64,000 bases of DNA, taken from assembly GCA_946479745.1 (NCBI GenBank), contig CAMLGZ010000007.1, positions 1 through 64,000 of the forward strand, written 5' to 3'. The notes below the pieces were generated by a model. The model was given only the letters and a program-made list of their open reading frames with translations. It searched no databases and was not told where the DNA came from. The stretch comes from an uncultured Pseudoxanthomonas sp. (GTDB lineage: Bacteria > Pseudomonadota > Gammaproteobacteria > Xanthomonadales > Xanthomonadaceae). The position numbers were made by a program, and so were the translations under genes. Positions 17,847-26,384 of this stretch are shown one piece after another (within the stretch, counting starts at the first letter, position 1; each line of letters starts with the position of its first letter).

Positions 17847-18977
17847 ATGAGCACCATCGATTTCACCTCGTTCCTCAAGCTGATGGCGCACCAGAAGGCG
17901 TCGGACCTTTTCATCACGTCCGGCATGCCGCCGTCGATCAAGGTGAACGGCAAGATCTCGCCGATCACGCAGACGCCGTTGACCAGCCAGCAGAGCCGCG
18001 ATCTGGTGCTCAACGTGATGACGCCGGCGCAGCGCGAGGAATTCGAAAAGACCCACGAGTGCAACTTCGCCATCGGCGTGGCCGGCGTGGGCCGCTTCCG
18101 CGTCAGTTGCTTCTACCAACGCAACCAGGTGGGCATGGTGCTGCGCCGCATCGAGGCGCGCATTCCCACCGTGGAAGAACTGAACCTGCCGCCGATCATC
18201 AAGACGCTGGCCATGACCAAGCGCGGCATCATCATCTTCGTCGGCGCCACCGGTACCGGTAAGTCGACCTCGCTGGCGGCGATGATCGGCTACCGCAACC
18301 AGAATTCCACCGGCCACATCATCACCATCGAAGACCCGATCGAATTCGTGCACAAGCACGAGGGCTGCATCATCACCCAGCGCGAAGTGGGCATCGATAC
18401 CGACAGCTGGGACAACGCGCTGAAGAACACCCTGCGCCAGGCGCCGGATGTGATCATGATCGGCGAGGTGCGCACCCGCGAAGGCATGGACCATGCCATC
18501 GCCTTCGCCGAAACCGGACATCTGGTGTTGTGCACCCTGCACGCCAACAACGCCAATCAGGCGATGGACCGCGTGATCAACTTCTTCCCGGAAGACCGCC
18601 GTGGCCAGCTGTTGATGGATCTTTCGCTGAACCTGAAGGGCGTGGTGGCGCAGCAGCTCATCCCGACCCCGGACGGCAAGGCCCGCCGGGTGGCGATGGA
18701 GATCATGCTGGGCACGCCGCTGATCCAGGATTACATCCGCGAGGGCGAAATCCACAAGCTCAAGGAAGTGATGAAGGAATCGACCAATCTGGGCATGAAG
18801 ACTTTCGACCAGAGCCTGTTCGAGCTTTATCAGGCCGGCGAGATCAGCTACGAAGACGCCCTGCGCTTCGCCGATTCCCAGAACGAGGTGCGCCTGCGCA
18901 TCAAGCTGGCCCAGGGCGGCGATGCGCGCACGCTGGCGCAGGGACTGGACGGGGTGGAGATCGCCGAGGCGCGTTGA
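17847..18977 (+). CDS. pilU: Type IV pilus retraction ATPase accessory protein PilU
   Basis: A 376-residue PilT paralogue that assists retraction. Walker A GATGTGKSTSLA (about 131-142), Walker B region APDVIMIGEVRTREG, and the TLHANNANQAMDR His box are intact. The ATG at 17847 has AGGAG upstream; in-frame sequence before it lies in the repeat region. The C-terminal extension beyond residue 345 is typical of PilU. An intrinsic terminator follows. Confidence 0.96.
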   Translation: MSTIDFTSFLKLMAHQKASDLFITSGMPPSIKVNGKISPITQTPLTSQQSRDLVLNVMTPAQREEFEKTHECNFAIGVAGVGRFRVSCFYQRNQVGMVLRRIEARIPTVEELNLPPIIKTLAMTKRGIIIFVGATGTGKSTSLAAMIGYRNQNSTGHIITIEDPIEFVHKHEGCIITQREVGIDTDSWDNALKNTLRQAPDVIMIGEVRTREGMDHAIAFAETGHLVLCTLHANNANQAMDRVINFFPEDRRGQLLMDLSLNLKGVVAQQLIPTPDGKARRVAMEIMLGTPLIQDYIREGEIHKLKEVMKESTNLGMKTFDQSLFELYQAGEISYEDALRFADSQNEVRLRIKLAQGGDARTLAQGLDGVEIAEAR

Positions 18978-19000
18978 TCTCTTAGGAAGTCGCGGGACCG

Positions 19001-19026
19001 AAAAGGGCAGGCGACTGCCTTTTTTC
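19001..19026 (+). terminator. Intrinsic terminator after pilU
   Basis: The stem GGCAG..CTGCC with a GCGA loop, preceded by AAAA and followed by six T. It lies 23 bases after the pilU stop codon. Confidence 0.85.
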
Positions 19027-19166
19027 GTGGCCAATCAACGCGGCCGTGCGGATCGATGATGACATGGCTGCGGGCGCGTTCGTCCCGCAACAGCTACGCT
19101 TCTTTGGGGGCTCTGGTTTGAATTATGGAGCAGGGGCGATTTTCCGCCCCCACTCCTTGCCGATGC

Positions 19167-19391
19167 CTATGGAACTTGACAGCAATAGATGCATGCGGAG
19201 CCGTCATCGCTCCCGCTATATCCCCTGCCGCCCAGCACGATGCTGCAGTTCGCGCATCTGCGACAGCCGTTTTCATACTCGATGGATTGCGCGCCGACCG
19301 AGAACGCTTGTAGTGCGCCGAAGGCCATGCATGCAGCAAGCGCGACGGCCGAAAAAACACGAGGAACTTTGCTCGAGACAATTTTCATCAT
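19167..19391 (-). CDS. Small six-cysteine secreted peptide, unknown function
   Basis: A 74-residue precursor. The leader (about 1-35) is a Sec-type signal that could be cut after SVGA, but it also contains LAAC, which could act as a lipobox. The mature part of about 40 residues has six cysteines in the pattern CxxCxxC...CxxCC (residues 43, 46, 49, 67, 70, 71) around a Gly/Ser-rich centre GGRGYSGSDDGSA. The ATG overlaps the TGA of the upstream thioredoxin-like gene (TGATG), so the two are coupled. The region is AT-richer than its neighbours. I recognise no family; a disulfide-rich secreted or RiPP-like peptide is possible. Confidence 0.7.
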   Translation of the reverse strand: MMKIVSSKVPRVFSAVALAACMAFGALQAFSVGAQSIEYENGCRRCANCSIVLGGRGYSGSDDGSACIYCCQVP

Positions 19392-19969
19392 CAACTCTCC
19401 TGACGGGCTGGTTCCGCGGGCTTTGTATCCCTTTGAAGCGCCGCAGATACGATTTCGAACGCTTCCTTGTCCGACCTAATCACCCCCACTTTCGCGAACT
19501 CGACTTTCCCGCTCCCATTTATCACCAAAACCGTCGGACTCATTCTGAATTGAAGGAGCCCGAGCTGGCGTTCGTCGGAAAGCGAGACCACGGGGAATTC
19601 CGCGGAATATTTACCCATGAAGCGTCTTATGGAAGCCGCATCTTTTTCGGGAGTAACACCCACCATTTGTATGCCGGAGCGGGACAGGGACCGCCCAATT
19701 TCAGCGACAAACGGCATCGAAGCTATGCAGAACTTGCACTGCGTGGTGAAGAGGAAGATCACTTCCCGCTTGCCCGTCCCCGCCCCTATCGTGATGGGTT
19801 TTCCAGCGATGTCCTGGGTGGCGATGTAGGGAGTCCAATCGCTTTTTTTTGGGTAGTACTGGCTGGCTTCCAGTTCGGAATTTTTCGCCGCGAGGTCTTT
19901 TTTCTGTAGCCCCAATAAAACGGTCAAGGCCGCAAATATCACCAGGGCCGCGCAAGTGACGATCTTCAT
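19391..19969 (-). CDS. Membrane-anchored thioredoxin-like (TlpA/redoxin) protein
   Basis: A 192-residue protein: N-terminal transmembrane anchor (about 4-22) and a periplasmic thioredoxin-fold domain with active site TTQCKFC (CxxC) and cis-Pro in MSPTVLVI. Such proteins reduce or isomerise disulfides in the periplasm. The ATG at 19969 was chosen for its AAGGA-rich upstream region; an earlier ATG at 20002 has none. It is translationally coupled to the six-cysteine peptide that follows, which makes that peptide its likely substrate (inference). Base composition is unlike the neighbouring genes, suggesting transfer. Confidence 0.85.
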   Translation of the reverse strand: MKIVTCAALVIFAALTVLLGLQKKDLAAKNSELEASQYYPKKSDWTPYIATQDIAGKPITIGAGTGKREVIFLFTTQCKFCIASMPFVAEIGRSLSRSGIQMVGVTPEKDAASIRRFMGKYSAEFPVVSLSDERQLGLLQFRMSPTVLVINGSGKVEFAKVGVIRSDKEAFEIVSAALQRDTKPAEPARQES

Positions 19970-20175
19970 AATCGAACCTTGTCCTTCCTTAGGATGAAGC
20001 ATTCGCGTCCATGCTCAGCGAGCGTGCCTGACCGCACTCTAAGAATGAAATGAATCGCAAGATGGCCCCGGAATACGCACGAGGCTAGGGTATTAGTATC
20101 TCAGGTTTAGTGACCATAACCACAGTTTGAACGCAGGGGGAATAAGCGCATTCCTGGAGAAAATGCGGAAGCGAC
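19970..20175. other. Non-coding stretch upstream of the thioredoxin-like gene
   Basis: No gene is seen between the thioredoxin-like gene and the repeat at 20176. It should contain the promoter of the thioredoxin/peptide pair, but no clear -35/-10 or operator stands out. It is AT-richer than average. Confidence 0.4.
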
Positions 20176-20381
20176 GCAGGGTGGGCCTTGGCCCACCATT
20201 GCCATGCGCAATCTTGCGATGGCAACGATCGAAGGCTCGCTCATGGCGCTGGCGCTACTAAGAACGACAATCGTGCACGGTTGGCCATGCCGTCGATGCG
20301 GTCTGCGAGATGGAGAGGGTTTTTTCGATGATTGCCGATGCAAATTGACGCTTGGCAATGGTGGGCCAAGGCCCACCCTAC
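20176..20381. repeat. REP-type inverted pair with 150-base spacer
   Basis: Unit one (20176-20203) reads GCAGGGTGGGCCTTGGCCC and unit two (20354-20381) is its inverted copy ending in CTAC. Both contain the palindrome GGTGGGCC..GGCCCACC with TTGG/CCAA and an adjacent ATTGCC/GGCAAT. The GTAG of unit two on the minus strand supplies the stop codon of tag (20380-20378). No gene is seen in the spacer. Confidence 0.8.
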
Positions 20382-20917
20382 GTTCTGCGCATCCAGGCGG
20401 GCTTATGCTTGGCGGCGCGCTTGAACGCCGGACAATCCTCCCGGTGGGCGCCCGGCAGATACCCCAGACTCATCAGGAACTCCCCCGTGATCTCCCCGCC
20501 AGTAAAGCGGAAGGTCTTCTTGAACAGTTTCACCCAGTCCGCCTTCGGCAGCGGGTGATGCGCCTCCAGCCACTGCAGGAATCCGCCGTGTGACTTGCGC
20601 AGGCCGCGGACGATCTGCGCGTTGTGGATGGCGGCATCGACCTTCAGCCGGTTGCGGATGATGCCGGCGTCGGCAAGCAGGCGGTCGCGGTCCTTTTCAC
20701 CGTAGCGGGCCACTTTATCCACCTCGAAACCGCTGTAGGCGGCTCGGAAAGCGTCCCGTTTCCTGAGGATGGTTTCCCAGCTCAGGCCGGCCTGGTTGAT
20801 TTCCAGGACCAGGCGTTCGAACAGTTCCGACTCTCCCCTCTGCGGAAAGCCGTATTCCTTGTCGTGGTAGGGCCCATGGACAGGGTGACCGGGGGCGAAA
20901 TCGCAGTAACTGGGCAT
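20378..20917 (-). CDS. tag: DNA-3-methyladenine glycosylase I
   Basis: A 179-residue base-excision repair enzyme that removes 3-methyladenine from alkylated DNA. Family marks: N-terminal zinc ligand in [16 protein letters not shown], the helix-hairpin region [17 protein letters not shown], and C-terminal zinc ligands in [10 protein letters not shown]. It is slightly shorter than E. coli Tag (187 residues) because its stop TAG comes from the adjoining REP element; the zinc ligands are all kept. Divergent from yqgE with 36 bases between the starts. Confidence 0.95.
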   Translation of the reverse strand: MPSYCDFAPGHPVHGPYHDKEYGFPQRGESELFERLVLEINQAGLSWETILRKRDAFRAAYSGFEVDKVARYGEKDRDRLLADAGIIRNRLKVDAAIHNAQIVRGLRKSHGGFLQWLEAHHPLPKADWVKLFKKTFRFTGGEITGEFLMSLGYLPGAHREDCPAFKRAAKHKPAWMRRT

Positions 20918-20953
20918 GCCGGTAGGTTAGCGCAGGCGGCTAGAATAAGCCCC

Positions 20954-21520
20954 ATGTCCGCGACACCCGCCAATTTTTCCAGCCAGCTGCTGATAGCGCT
21001 GCCGGCGCTCGACGATCCCCATTTCGCCCGCAGCGTGGCCTTGATCTGCCAGCACGACAGCGAAGGGGCCATGGGCGTGGTGATCAACCGCGCCTCGGAG
21101 TACAGCCTAGGCGACGTGCTGGCCCAGATGAACCTGGAAGCGCGCGACCCCGCATTGGCCAACCAGATCGTACTCAGCGGCGGGCCGGTGCACCCGGAAC
21201 GGGGCTTCGTGCTGCACGACGGCGGACGCCAGTGGGATTCCACGTTGACCATCGGCCAGGGCCTGGCGCTGACCACCTCGCGCGACATTCTGGAAGCGCT
21301 GGCCGAAGGCGAGGGGCCTGAACATGTCGTGGTCGCGCTGGGTTGCGCGGGTTGGGGCGCGGGACAGCTGGAATACGAACTGAGCGAGAACAGCTGGCTC
21401 ACCGCGCCGGCCGATGCGGAGCTGCTGTTCGCACTGCCTTTGGAACAACGCTGGCAGGCAGCGGGCGGGCGCATCGGCATCGACATCACCCGCGTGACCG
21501 ACTACAGCGGGCACGCATGA
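20954..21520 (+). CDS. yqgE: YqgE/AlgH family protein
   Basis: A 188-residue soluble protein of the DUF179 family with the characteristic [19 protein letters not shown] start and [24 protein letters not shown] motifs. In Pseudomonas AlgH has been linked to alginate and other regulation, but its biochemistry is unknown. It is followed after 10 bases by ruvX, a pairing conserved in gammaproteobacteria. The ATG at 20954 fits homolog length; the open frame extends upstream into tag antisense and is not coding. Confidence 0.93.
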   Translation: MSATPANFSSQLLIALPALDDPHFARSVALICQHDSEGAMGVVINRASEYSLGDVLAQMNLEARDPALANQIVLSGGPVHPERGFVLHDGGRQWDSTLTIGQGLALTTSRDILEALAEGEGPEHVVVALGCAGWGAGQLEYELSENSWLTAPADAELLFALPLEQRWQAAGGRIGIDITRVTDYSGHA

Positions 21521-21530
21521 GCGGGCGTCC

Positions 21531-21977
21531 ATGAAGCTGGACGGCACGGTGCTGGGCTTCGACGTTGGCGCCAAGCGCATCGGCGTGGCGGTAGGCAGCG
21601 CCTTCGGCAACGGCGCACGTGCGCTGGCCGTGATCGACGTGCACGGCAATGGCCCGGACTGGCAGGCGATCGACAAGCTGCGTGCGGAATGGCGACCGGA
21701 CGGATTGGTGGTGGGCGATCCGATGACCCTGGAAGGCGGCGACCAACCCATCCGTCAACGCGCCCACGCTTTCGCGCGCGAACTGCAGGCGCGCTACAAA
21801 TTGCCGGTGGTGATGGTGGACGAACGTTCCAGTTCGGTGGAGGCCGCGCAGCGTTTCGCGCTGGACCGCGCCGAAGGCCGCAAGCGCCGTCGCGACGCGG
21901 TGGCGTTGGATGCAGTGGCCGCGGCGGTGATCATCGAACGCTGGCTGGCAGCTCCGCACGATGCGACACGGATTTAG
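21531..21977 (+). CDS. ruvX: Holliday junction resolvase-like RuvX (YqgF)
   Basis: A 148-residue RNase H-fold nuclease. The N-terminal GFDVGAKRIGVAVG carries the first catalytic Asp, VVGDPM the second strand, VDERSSS the central acidic residue and RRDAVALDAVAAAVI the last Asp. In E. coli YqgF is essential and acts in 16S rRNA 5' processing. Operon with yqgE; a repeat pair follows before pyrB. Confidence 0.95.
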   Translation: MKLDGTVLGFDVGAKRIGVAVGSAFGNGARALAVIDVHGNGPDWQAIDKLRAEWRPDGLVVGDPMTLEGGDQPIRQRAHAFARELQARYKLPVVMVDERSSSVEAAQRFALDRAEGRKRRRDAVALDAVAAAVIIERWLAAPHDATRI

Positions 21978-21980
21978 CTT

Positions 21981-22120
21981 TTCCCTTCTCCCACCGGGAG
22001 AAGGTGCCCGTAGGGCGGATGAGGGAATGGGTTATCAGCTTGTACCGAACTTTCCCTGGCGAGTAATTTCCATTCCCTCATCCGTCGCTTCGCGCCACCT
22101 TCTCCCGATGGGAGAAGGAA
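21981..22120. repeat. Inverted pair of CTTCTCCC..GGGAGAAG palindromes
   Basis: Unit one (21981-22026) contains CTTCTCCCACCGGGAGAAGG followed by GCGGATGAGGGA; unit two (22071-22120) is the inverted copy, with the same hairpin and TCCCTCATCCG. It occupies the gap between ruvX and pyrB and could fold into a long structure in the transcript. Confidence 0.85.
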
Positions 22121-22148
22121 CATACGCTTCACGACCTGGAACTGATGC

Positions 22149-23093
22149 ATGACCCAACAACTCGATTCCGACGTACACCTGCGCCATCTGCTCACTCTGG
22201 AGGGATTGCCGAAGGAAACCCTGTGCCGGCTGCTCGATCGCGCCGGCCAGATCCGCGATGCCGCATTGGGGCGCACGCAGAAACGCAATTCGCTGCTCGG
22301 CACCACCATCTGCACGCTGTTCTTCGAGCCCTCCACGCGCACGCGCAGTTCCTTCCAGATAGCGGCCCAGCGGCTGGGCGCGGACGTGATCAACTTCGAC
22401 GCATCGACCTCTTCCGCGCGCAAGGGCGAGACCGCGCTGGATACGCTCAAGAACCTGGAGGCGATGGGCGTACGCGGCTTCGTTGTGCGCCATCCCGAGG
22501 ATGGTGCGGCCGAGGCGCTGGCGGCGCAGGCGGGCGAAGGCACCACCATCATCAACGCCGGCGATGGACGCAGCGCGCACCCTACCCAGGGATTGCTGGA
22601 TGCGCTGACCCTGCGCCAGGCCAAGGGCGCCGATTTCTCGAAGCTCAAGGTGCTTATCGTTGGCGACGTGAAGCATTCGCGCGTTGCACGCTCCGACCTG
22701 CATGCATTGCGCACGCTGGGCACGGGCGAGATCCGCGTGTGCGGGCCGTCCTCGCTGCTGCCCGATGACGGTACGCTCGCCGGCTGCACCCGGGGCGAGG
22801 ATTTCGACGCCATGCTCGAAGGCGTGGACGCGGTGATGATGTTGCGCCTGCAGCGCGAACGCATGGAGGAGGGTCTGGTGGCGTCGATCGACGACTATCA
22901 CGCCCGCTACGGCCTGACCGCCGCGCGCCTGCGCCGCGCTGCCAGCGATGCGGTGGTGCTGCATCCGGGGCCTATCAACCGGGGCGTGGAAATCACCGAC
23001 GAGGTGGCCGACGGACCGCAATCGTTGGTCCTGCGCCAAGTGAGCAACGGTGTCGCTATCCGCATGGCCGTGCTGGAATCGTTGCTCGCCTAA
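22149..23093 (+). CDS. pyrB: Aspartate carbamoyltransferase catalytic subunit
   Basis: A 314-residue enzyme that condenses carbamoyl phosphate with aspartate, the first committed step of pyrimidine synthesis. Carbamoyl-phosphate loop FFEPSTRTRSSF, DASTSSARKGET (with the 80s-loop Lys) and the HPGPINRG aspartate-site loop are present. No pyrI or pyrC is adjacent on this strand. The upstream gap is filled by the repeat pair, with no UMP-sensing leader recognised. Confidence 0.97.
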   Translation: MTQQLDSDVHLRHLLTLEGLPKETLCRLLDRAGQIRDAALGRTQKRNSLLGTTICTLFFEPSTRTRSSFQIAAQRLGADVINFDASTSSARKGETALDTLKNLEAMGVRGFVVRHPEDGAAEALAAQAGEGTTIINAGDGRSAHPTQGLLDALTLRQAKGADFSKLKVLIVGDVKHSRVARSDLHALRTLGTGEIRVCGPSSLLPDDGTLAGCTRGEDFDAMLEGVDAVMMLRLQRERMEEGLVASIDDYHARYGLTAARLRRAASDAVVLHPGPINRGVEITDEVADGPQSLVLRQVSNGVAIRMAVLESLLA

Positions 23094-23102
23094 AGCGCTG
23101 AC

Positions 23103-23170
23103 GTAGGAGCGACGTGAGTCGCGAATGTTGGGCCGAAATGCGCGCGATTTCGCGACTCACGTCGCTCCTG
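23103..23170. repeat. GTAG-type REP, inverted pair
   Basis: GTAGGAGCGACGTGAGTCGC at 23103 and an inverted copy ending near 23170, where the terminal CTAC is changed to CTGC. Same family as 13575-13643. It lies between the convergent pyrB and the zinc-ribbon gene. Confidence 0.85.
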
Positions 23171-23212
23171 CGTTGTTCCTGCGTCGCTTCTGCGGAATAC
23201 CGATGGGAAACG

Positions 23213-23491
23213 TCAGTGATCGGCCTTGCCGTGCCGGGCCAGCGCTTCCTCCACCAGCGCCAGCTGCTGTTGCGCTTCGGAATTGCCATCGGCCGCGGCC
23301 TGCTTGACCTGATCGATGTCCGGATGCGACACGATCAGCAAAGTGCTCTCGCATGCGGGGCAGGCGTAGTCCGTTACTTCCTCGTGCAGCTCCATCCGCA
23401 TCTTGCTGGAGTCGCCTTCCCAGCCGCATACGCAGCCGATGCGGTCAGTCCGCCAGCCCGGGGTGAAATAGTTTCGAATGATTTCCGCCAT
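23213..23491 (-). CDS. Small zinc-ribbon-like protein, unknown function
   Basis: A 92-residue protein with two paired cysteine knuckles (CVC in RIGCVCGWEG and CPAC in DYACPACEST), a probable zinc site, and an Ala/Gln-rich C-terminal helix. No signal peptide. The ATG at 23491 was chosen to start at MAEIIRNYF; the upstream frame lies in the neighbouring gene's start region. It follows the lipoprotein esterase by 14 bases. I recognise no named family. Confidence 0.7.
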   Translation of the reverse strand: MAEIIRNYFTPGWRTDRIGCVCGWEGDSSKMRMELHEEVTDYACPACESTLLIVSHPDIDQVKQAAADGNSEAQQQLALVEEALARHGKADH

Positions 23492-23505
23492 GGCCGGGTG
23501 CCGCC

Positions 23506-24315
23506 TCAATCCTTGTGCTGGGCGAACAGCCACTTCCACATGGCGTCGTGGTTGTAGGTGGCGTCCCATGAATTGTGGCTGGCATCGGGGAATTCGGTGT
23601 ATTGCACATCCGCGCCAACGGCTTTGAGCGCCGCGAAGGTTTTGCGGTCGTCGTCCGGCAGTACCACATCATCCTTGGCGCCATGGAAAATCCAGACCGG
23701 CACATGCTTCAGCTGGGACGCCAGGGCGGCATAGGGATCCGGCGCGTTGGCTACTTCGGTGACGTAAAGCGCCCGTCCGCCGCCAGGCACCAGGAGGGCG
23801 CCGCAGATCGGGACCAGCGCGGCGAATCGGTTGGGCACCTTGAGCGCGGTTTCCCAGGTGCCGTAGCCGCCCATCGACAAGCCGGTGAGATAGGTGCGCT
23901 GAGGATCGCCGTTGAATTCCCTGGTCGTCGCTTCCATGGCGGCCAGCGCCATGTCGACATTGGCGCCCATCCATTCCCCGTCTGCTTCGACTTGCGGAAA
24001 AACCACGAGGGCAGGGAAGTCCTCCATATGCTGGCGCACATAAGGGCCCAGGCCGGCGTCGAGCTGCAGCATGTTGTCCGAACCGCGCTCGCCGGAGCCA
24101 TGCAGGAAGAGGATTACCGGGAGTTTCCCGGCCTTGCGCGCATGCGCCGCAGGTACGAACACCTGATAGCGATGCCGCACGCCGGCGCTGACGACTTCCC
24201 GCTCAAGAAATCGTGCGCCCACCGCGGGAGTCGGGGTGGTTGCGCAACCGGCAAGGAATGCGAGAGTCAGCATCAGTATTAGTCCTGTCAGGAAACGATT
24301 GCGCAAGGCATGCAT
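23506..24315 (-). CDS. Lipoprotein alpha/beta hydrolase (esterase)
   Basis: A 269-residue predicted lipoprotein: signal with lipobox LAGC (about residues 21-24), then an alpha/beta hydrolase domain. Oxyanion strand LFLHGSGERG, nucleophile Ser in GLSMGGYGTW, Asp in GAKDDVV and His in ASHNSWD. The arrangement matches PHB-depolymerase-like and prolyl-oligopeptidase-like esterases on the cell envelope. Starts ATG at 24315 with the signal directly following. Substrate unknown. Confidence 0.85.
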   Translation of the reverse strand: MHALRNRFLTGLILMLTLAFLAGCATTPTPAVGARFLEREVVSAGVRHRYQVFVPAAHARKAGKLPVILFLHGSGERGSDNMLQLDAGLGPYVRQHMEDFPALVVFPQVEADGEWMGANVDMALAAMEATTREFNGDPQRTYLTGLSMGGYGTWETALKVPNRFAALVPICGALLVPGGGRALYVTEVANAPDPYAALASQLKHVPVWIFHGAKDDVVLPDDDRKTFAALKAVGADVQYTEFPDASHNSWDATYNHDAMWKWLFAQHKD

Positions 24316-24424
24316 GCAGAGGTCCTTCGTAGCGAATCATGTAGGAACGATAGTTTGCACCAGCCGCAGACCGGCGCGTGAACCGGCGGCAATCCCGGAT
24401 GGGATCTTCAGTCTGATGTCTGGC

Positions 24425-24464
24425 GGCATCGCCCGCGATCATGAGCCGGATCGCGGGCGATGCC
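24425..24464. repeat. Perfect 16-bp inverted repeat
   Basis: GGCATCGCCCGCGATC (24425-24440) and its exact reverse complement (24449-24464) with an 8-base spacer. There is no T-run on either side, so it is not a standard terminator. It lies between the esterase and the small membrane protein, both on the minus strand. Confidence 0.85.
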
Positions 24465-24471
24465 GGGGATA

Positions 24472-24708
24472 TCAGGACGCGGCCACCGGCACCTGGCCGG
24501 AGAATGCACCACCCAGGAACAACACGACGATGCCGATCGCGTACAGCAACAACGGAATCTTGTTCTCGGCGAAATGCATGATGGCGAAGATCAAGCCTAC
24601 CAAGGGAATGAACAGACTGCCCAGGCCCCACCAGATGCTTTCCTTGAACGCATTCACAACGATCCACAAGCCACCGACGATGCAGAGCAGCGCGCCAATC
24701 CAGAACAT
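24472..24708 (-). CDS. Small inner membrane protein
   Basis: A 78-residue hydrophobic protein with three predicted transmembrane segments (MFWIGALLCIVGGLWIVV, GLGSLFIPLVGLIFAI, IPLLLYAIGIVVLFLGG). The ATG at 24708 has GGGGAG 6 bases upstream; a TTG 15 bases earlier would overlap that site. No family is recognised beyond small membrane proteins of stress or transport context. It lies downstream of mgtE on the same strand, 118 bases away. Confidence 0.7.
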   Translation of the reverse strand: MFWIGALLCIVGGLWIVVNAFKESIWWGLGSLFIPLVGLIFAIMHFAENKIPLLLYAIGIVVLFLGGAFSGQVPVAAS

Positions 24709-24825
24709 GTTCGAACTCCCCAAGAGTAGCCTTCGGATGAAGGCAGGGACATTCTAGCCAGCGGCGGGAGGACCGATTGTGCTGGCGCAGCATGACAGGC
24801 GCCAACGGTGTGGACATGGACCTCC

Positions 24826-26187
24826 TCAGTGCAGCAGTACCGCCGTAGCCAGCCCCAGGAAGCTCAGGAAACCCATTACATCGGTGACCGTGGTCAGGAT
24901 CACCCCACCGGCGAGGGCAGGGTCGAAACCCAGGCGCTTGAGCGTCAGCGGCACCAGCACACCGGCGGTTGCGGCCGACAGCAGATTGATGGTCAGCGCA
25001 CTGCCGATCACCAGCGAAAGCGGAAGGTCGCGGAACCACAGGAACACGATGACGCCCAGCACCAGGCCCAGGCTCAGGCCGTTCATCAGGGCCACCCGCA
25101 GCTCCTTCCACAGCAGGACGCGCACATTGGAGGCGCCGACCTGCCCCAATGCCAGGCCACGCACCATCAAAGCCAGCACCTGTGTGCCGGCATTGCCCCC
25201 CATGCCGGCCACGATCGGCATCAATACCGCCAAGGCGACGATCTTCTCGATGGTGCCTTCGAAACGGCCGACCACCGACGAGGCCAGGAATGCGGTGCCC
25301 AGGTTGATGCCCAGCCAGGTCAGGCGGCGGCGGAACGCGCGCGCGACCGGGCTGAAGAGGTCTTCGTCCTCATCCAGACCGGCGGCGCCCAGGGCCTGGT
25401 GCTCGGCCTGTTCGCGGATGATGTCGACCACGTCGTCGATGGTGATGCGGCCCAGCAAAATGTTGTTGTCGTCCACGACCGGCGCGGAGATCCAGTCGTG
25501 GTCGGTGAACTGCCGGGCCACCGCGTCGGCGGAGTCTTCCACGGCGATGGCCGGCTGCTCGCCGTCGATCAGGCGATTGATCGGCGTGCTGTCGTCGTGG
25601 GTGACCAGCGACGCCAGTGACAGGCGCCCCAGATACTGGTGACGGCGGCTCACCACGAACAGGTGGTCGGTGTGGTCGGGCAGTTCGCCGCGCAGGCGCA
25701 GGTAGCGCAGCACGACGTCGACGGTGGTGTCGGTGCGCACCGTGACCACGTCGGGATTCATCAGGCGGCCGGCGCTGTCCTCGGGATACGACAGCACCTG
25801 CTCGAGGCGCTCGCGGTTCTCGCGGTCCATCGACTTGAGCACTTCGTCGATGACCGTATCGGGCAGGTCCTCCACCAGATCGGCCAGATCGTCGATGTCC
25901 AGGTCTTCGACCGCGGCGATGATTTCGTCCGGGTCCATGTCCGCCAGCAGGCTTTCGCGCACTTCGTCGCCGACATGCACCAGCACTTCGCCGTCGTCTT
26001 CGGCGTCCACCAGTCCCCACACCACCACGCGCTTGCCGGGCGGCAGCGATTCCAGCAGGTTGCCGATCTCCGCAGGGGCCAGGGTGTTGATCAGGCGCCG
26101 CACAGGGCCCAGCCGGCCGCTGTCCAGTGCGTCGGACAGCAGGCGCAGTTGGCGCGCGGTCTTGTCGTGGCGGACGGCTTCAGCCAT
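24826..26187 (-). CDS. mgtE: Magnesium transporter MgtE
   Basis: A 453-residue magnesium channel. N-terminal MgtE intracellular superhelix (about 10-125), two CBS domains (about 130-255) that sense Mg, a plug helix, and five transmembrane helices (about 285-453) with the pore motif VAGMGGNAGTQ. Acidic residues DADEDD-like in the N domain are typical Mg ligands. Start ATG 26187 has GGGAG 6 bases upstream; a TTG six bases earlier is less likely. No Mg-responsive riboswitch is recognised upstream. Confidence 0.96.
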   Translation of the reverse strand: MAEAVRHDKTARQLRLLSDALDSGRLGPVRRLINTLAPAEIGNLLESLPPGKRVVVWGLVDAEDDGEVLVHVGDEVRESLLADMDPDEIIAAVEDLDIDDLADLVEDLPDTVIDEVLKSMDRENRERLEQVLSYPEDSAGRLMNPDVVTVRTDTTVDVVLRYLRLRGELPDHTDHLFVVSRRHQYLGRLSLASLVTHDDSTPINRLIDGEQPAIAVEDSADAVARQFTDHDWISAPVVDDNNILLGRITIDDVVDIIREQAEHQALGAAGLDEDEDLFSPVARAFRRRLTWLGINLGTAFLASSVVGRFEGTIEKIVALAVLMPIVAGMGGNAGTQVLALMVRGLALGQVGASNVRVLLWKELRVALMNGLSLGLVLGVIVFLWFRDLPLSLVIGSALTINLLSAATAGVLVPLTLKRLGFDPALAGGVILTTVTDVMGFLSFLGLATAVLLH

Positions 26188-26311
26188 GCGCAACTCCCGG
26201 TAGCGGTGAAGCCACTTCCGTGCGGGAGGCGGCAGGTCAGGTGTTCATGCCGCCATTATCCTCCGTAGATGCGGAGATAGACAGCCTGCAAGACCTTGAG
26301 CATTGGCTGTT

Positions 26312-26384
26312 GTAGGAGCGGGCCCTGCCCGCGATGCTTTTCAGGATCCCACGTAAGAGCGTCGCGGGCAGGGCCCGCTCCTAC
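26312..26384. repeat. GTAG-type REP, inverted pair
   Basis: GTAGGAGCGGGCCCTGCCCG at 26312 and an inverted copy ending at 26384. On the minus strand the GTAG of the second unit contains the stop codon of the EI gene (26383-26381). Same family as 14469 and 54526. Confidence 0.9.

Noticed and set aside
21978..22148. Possible attenuator or riboswitch in front of pyrB
   Set aside because: The structure is fully explained by an inverted pair of repeats also known elsewhere in these genomes; no T-run or leader peptide was found.
26188..26311. Mg-sensing riboswitch before mgtE
   Set aside because: The stretch is short and shows no M-box or mgtA-leader-like pattern.
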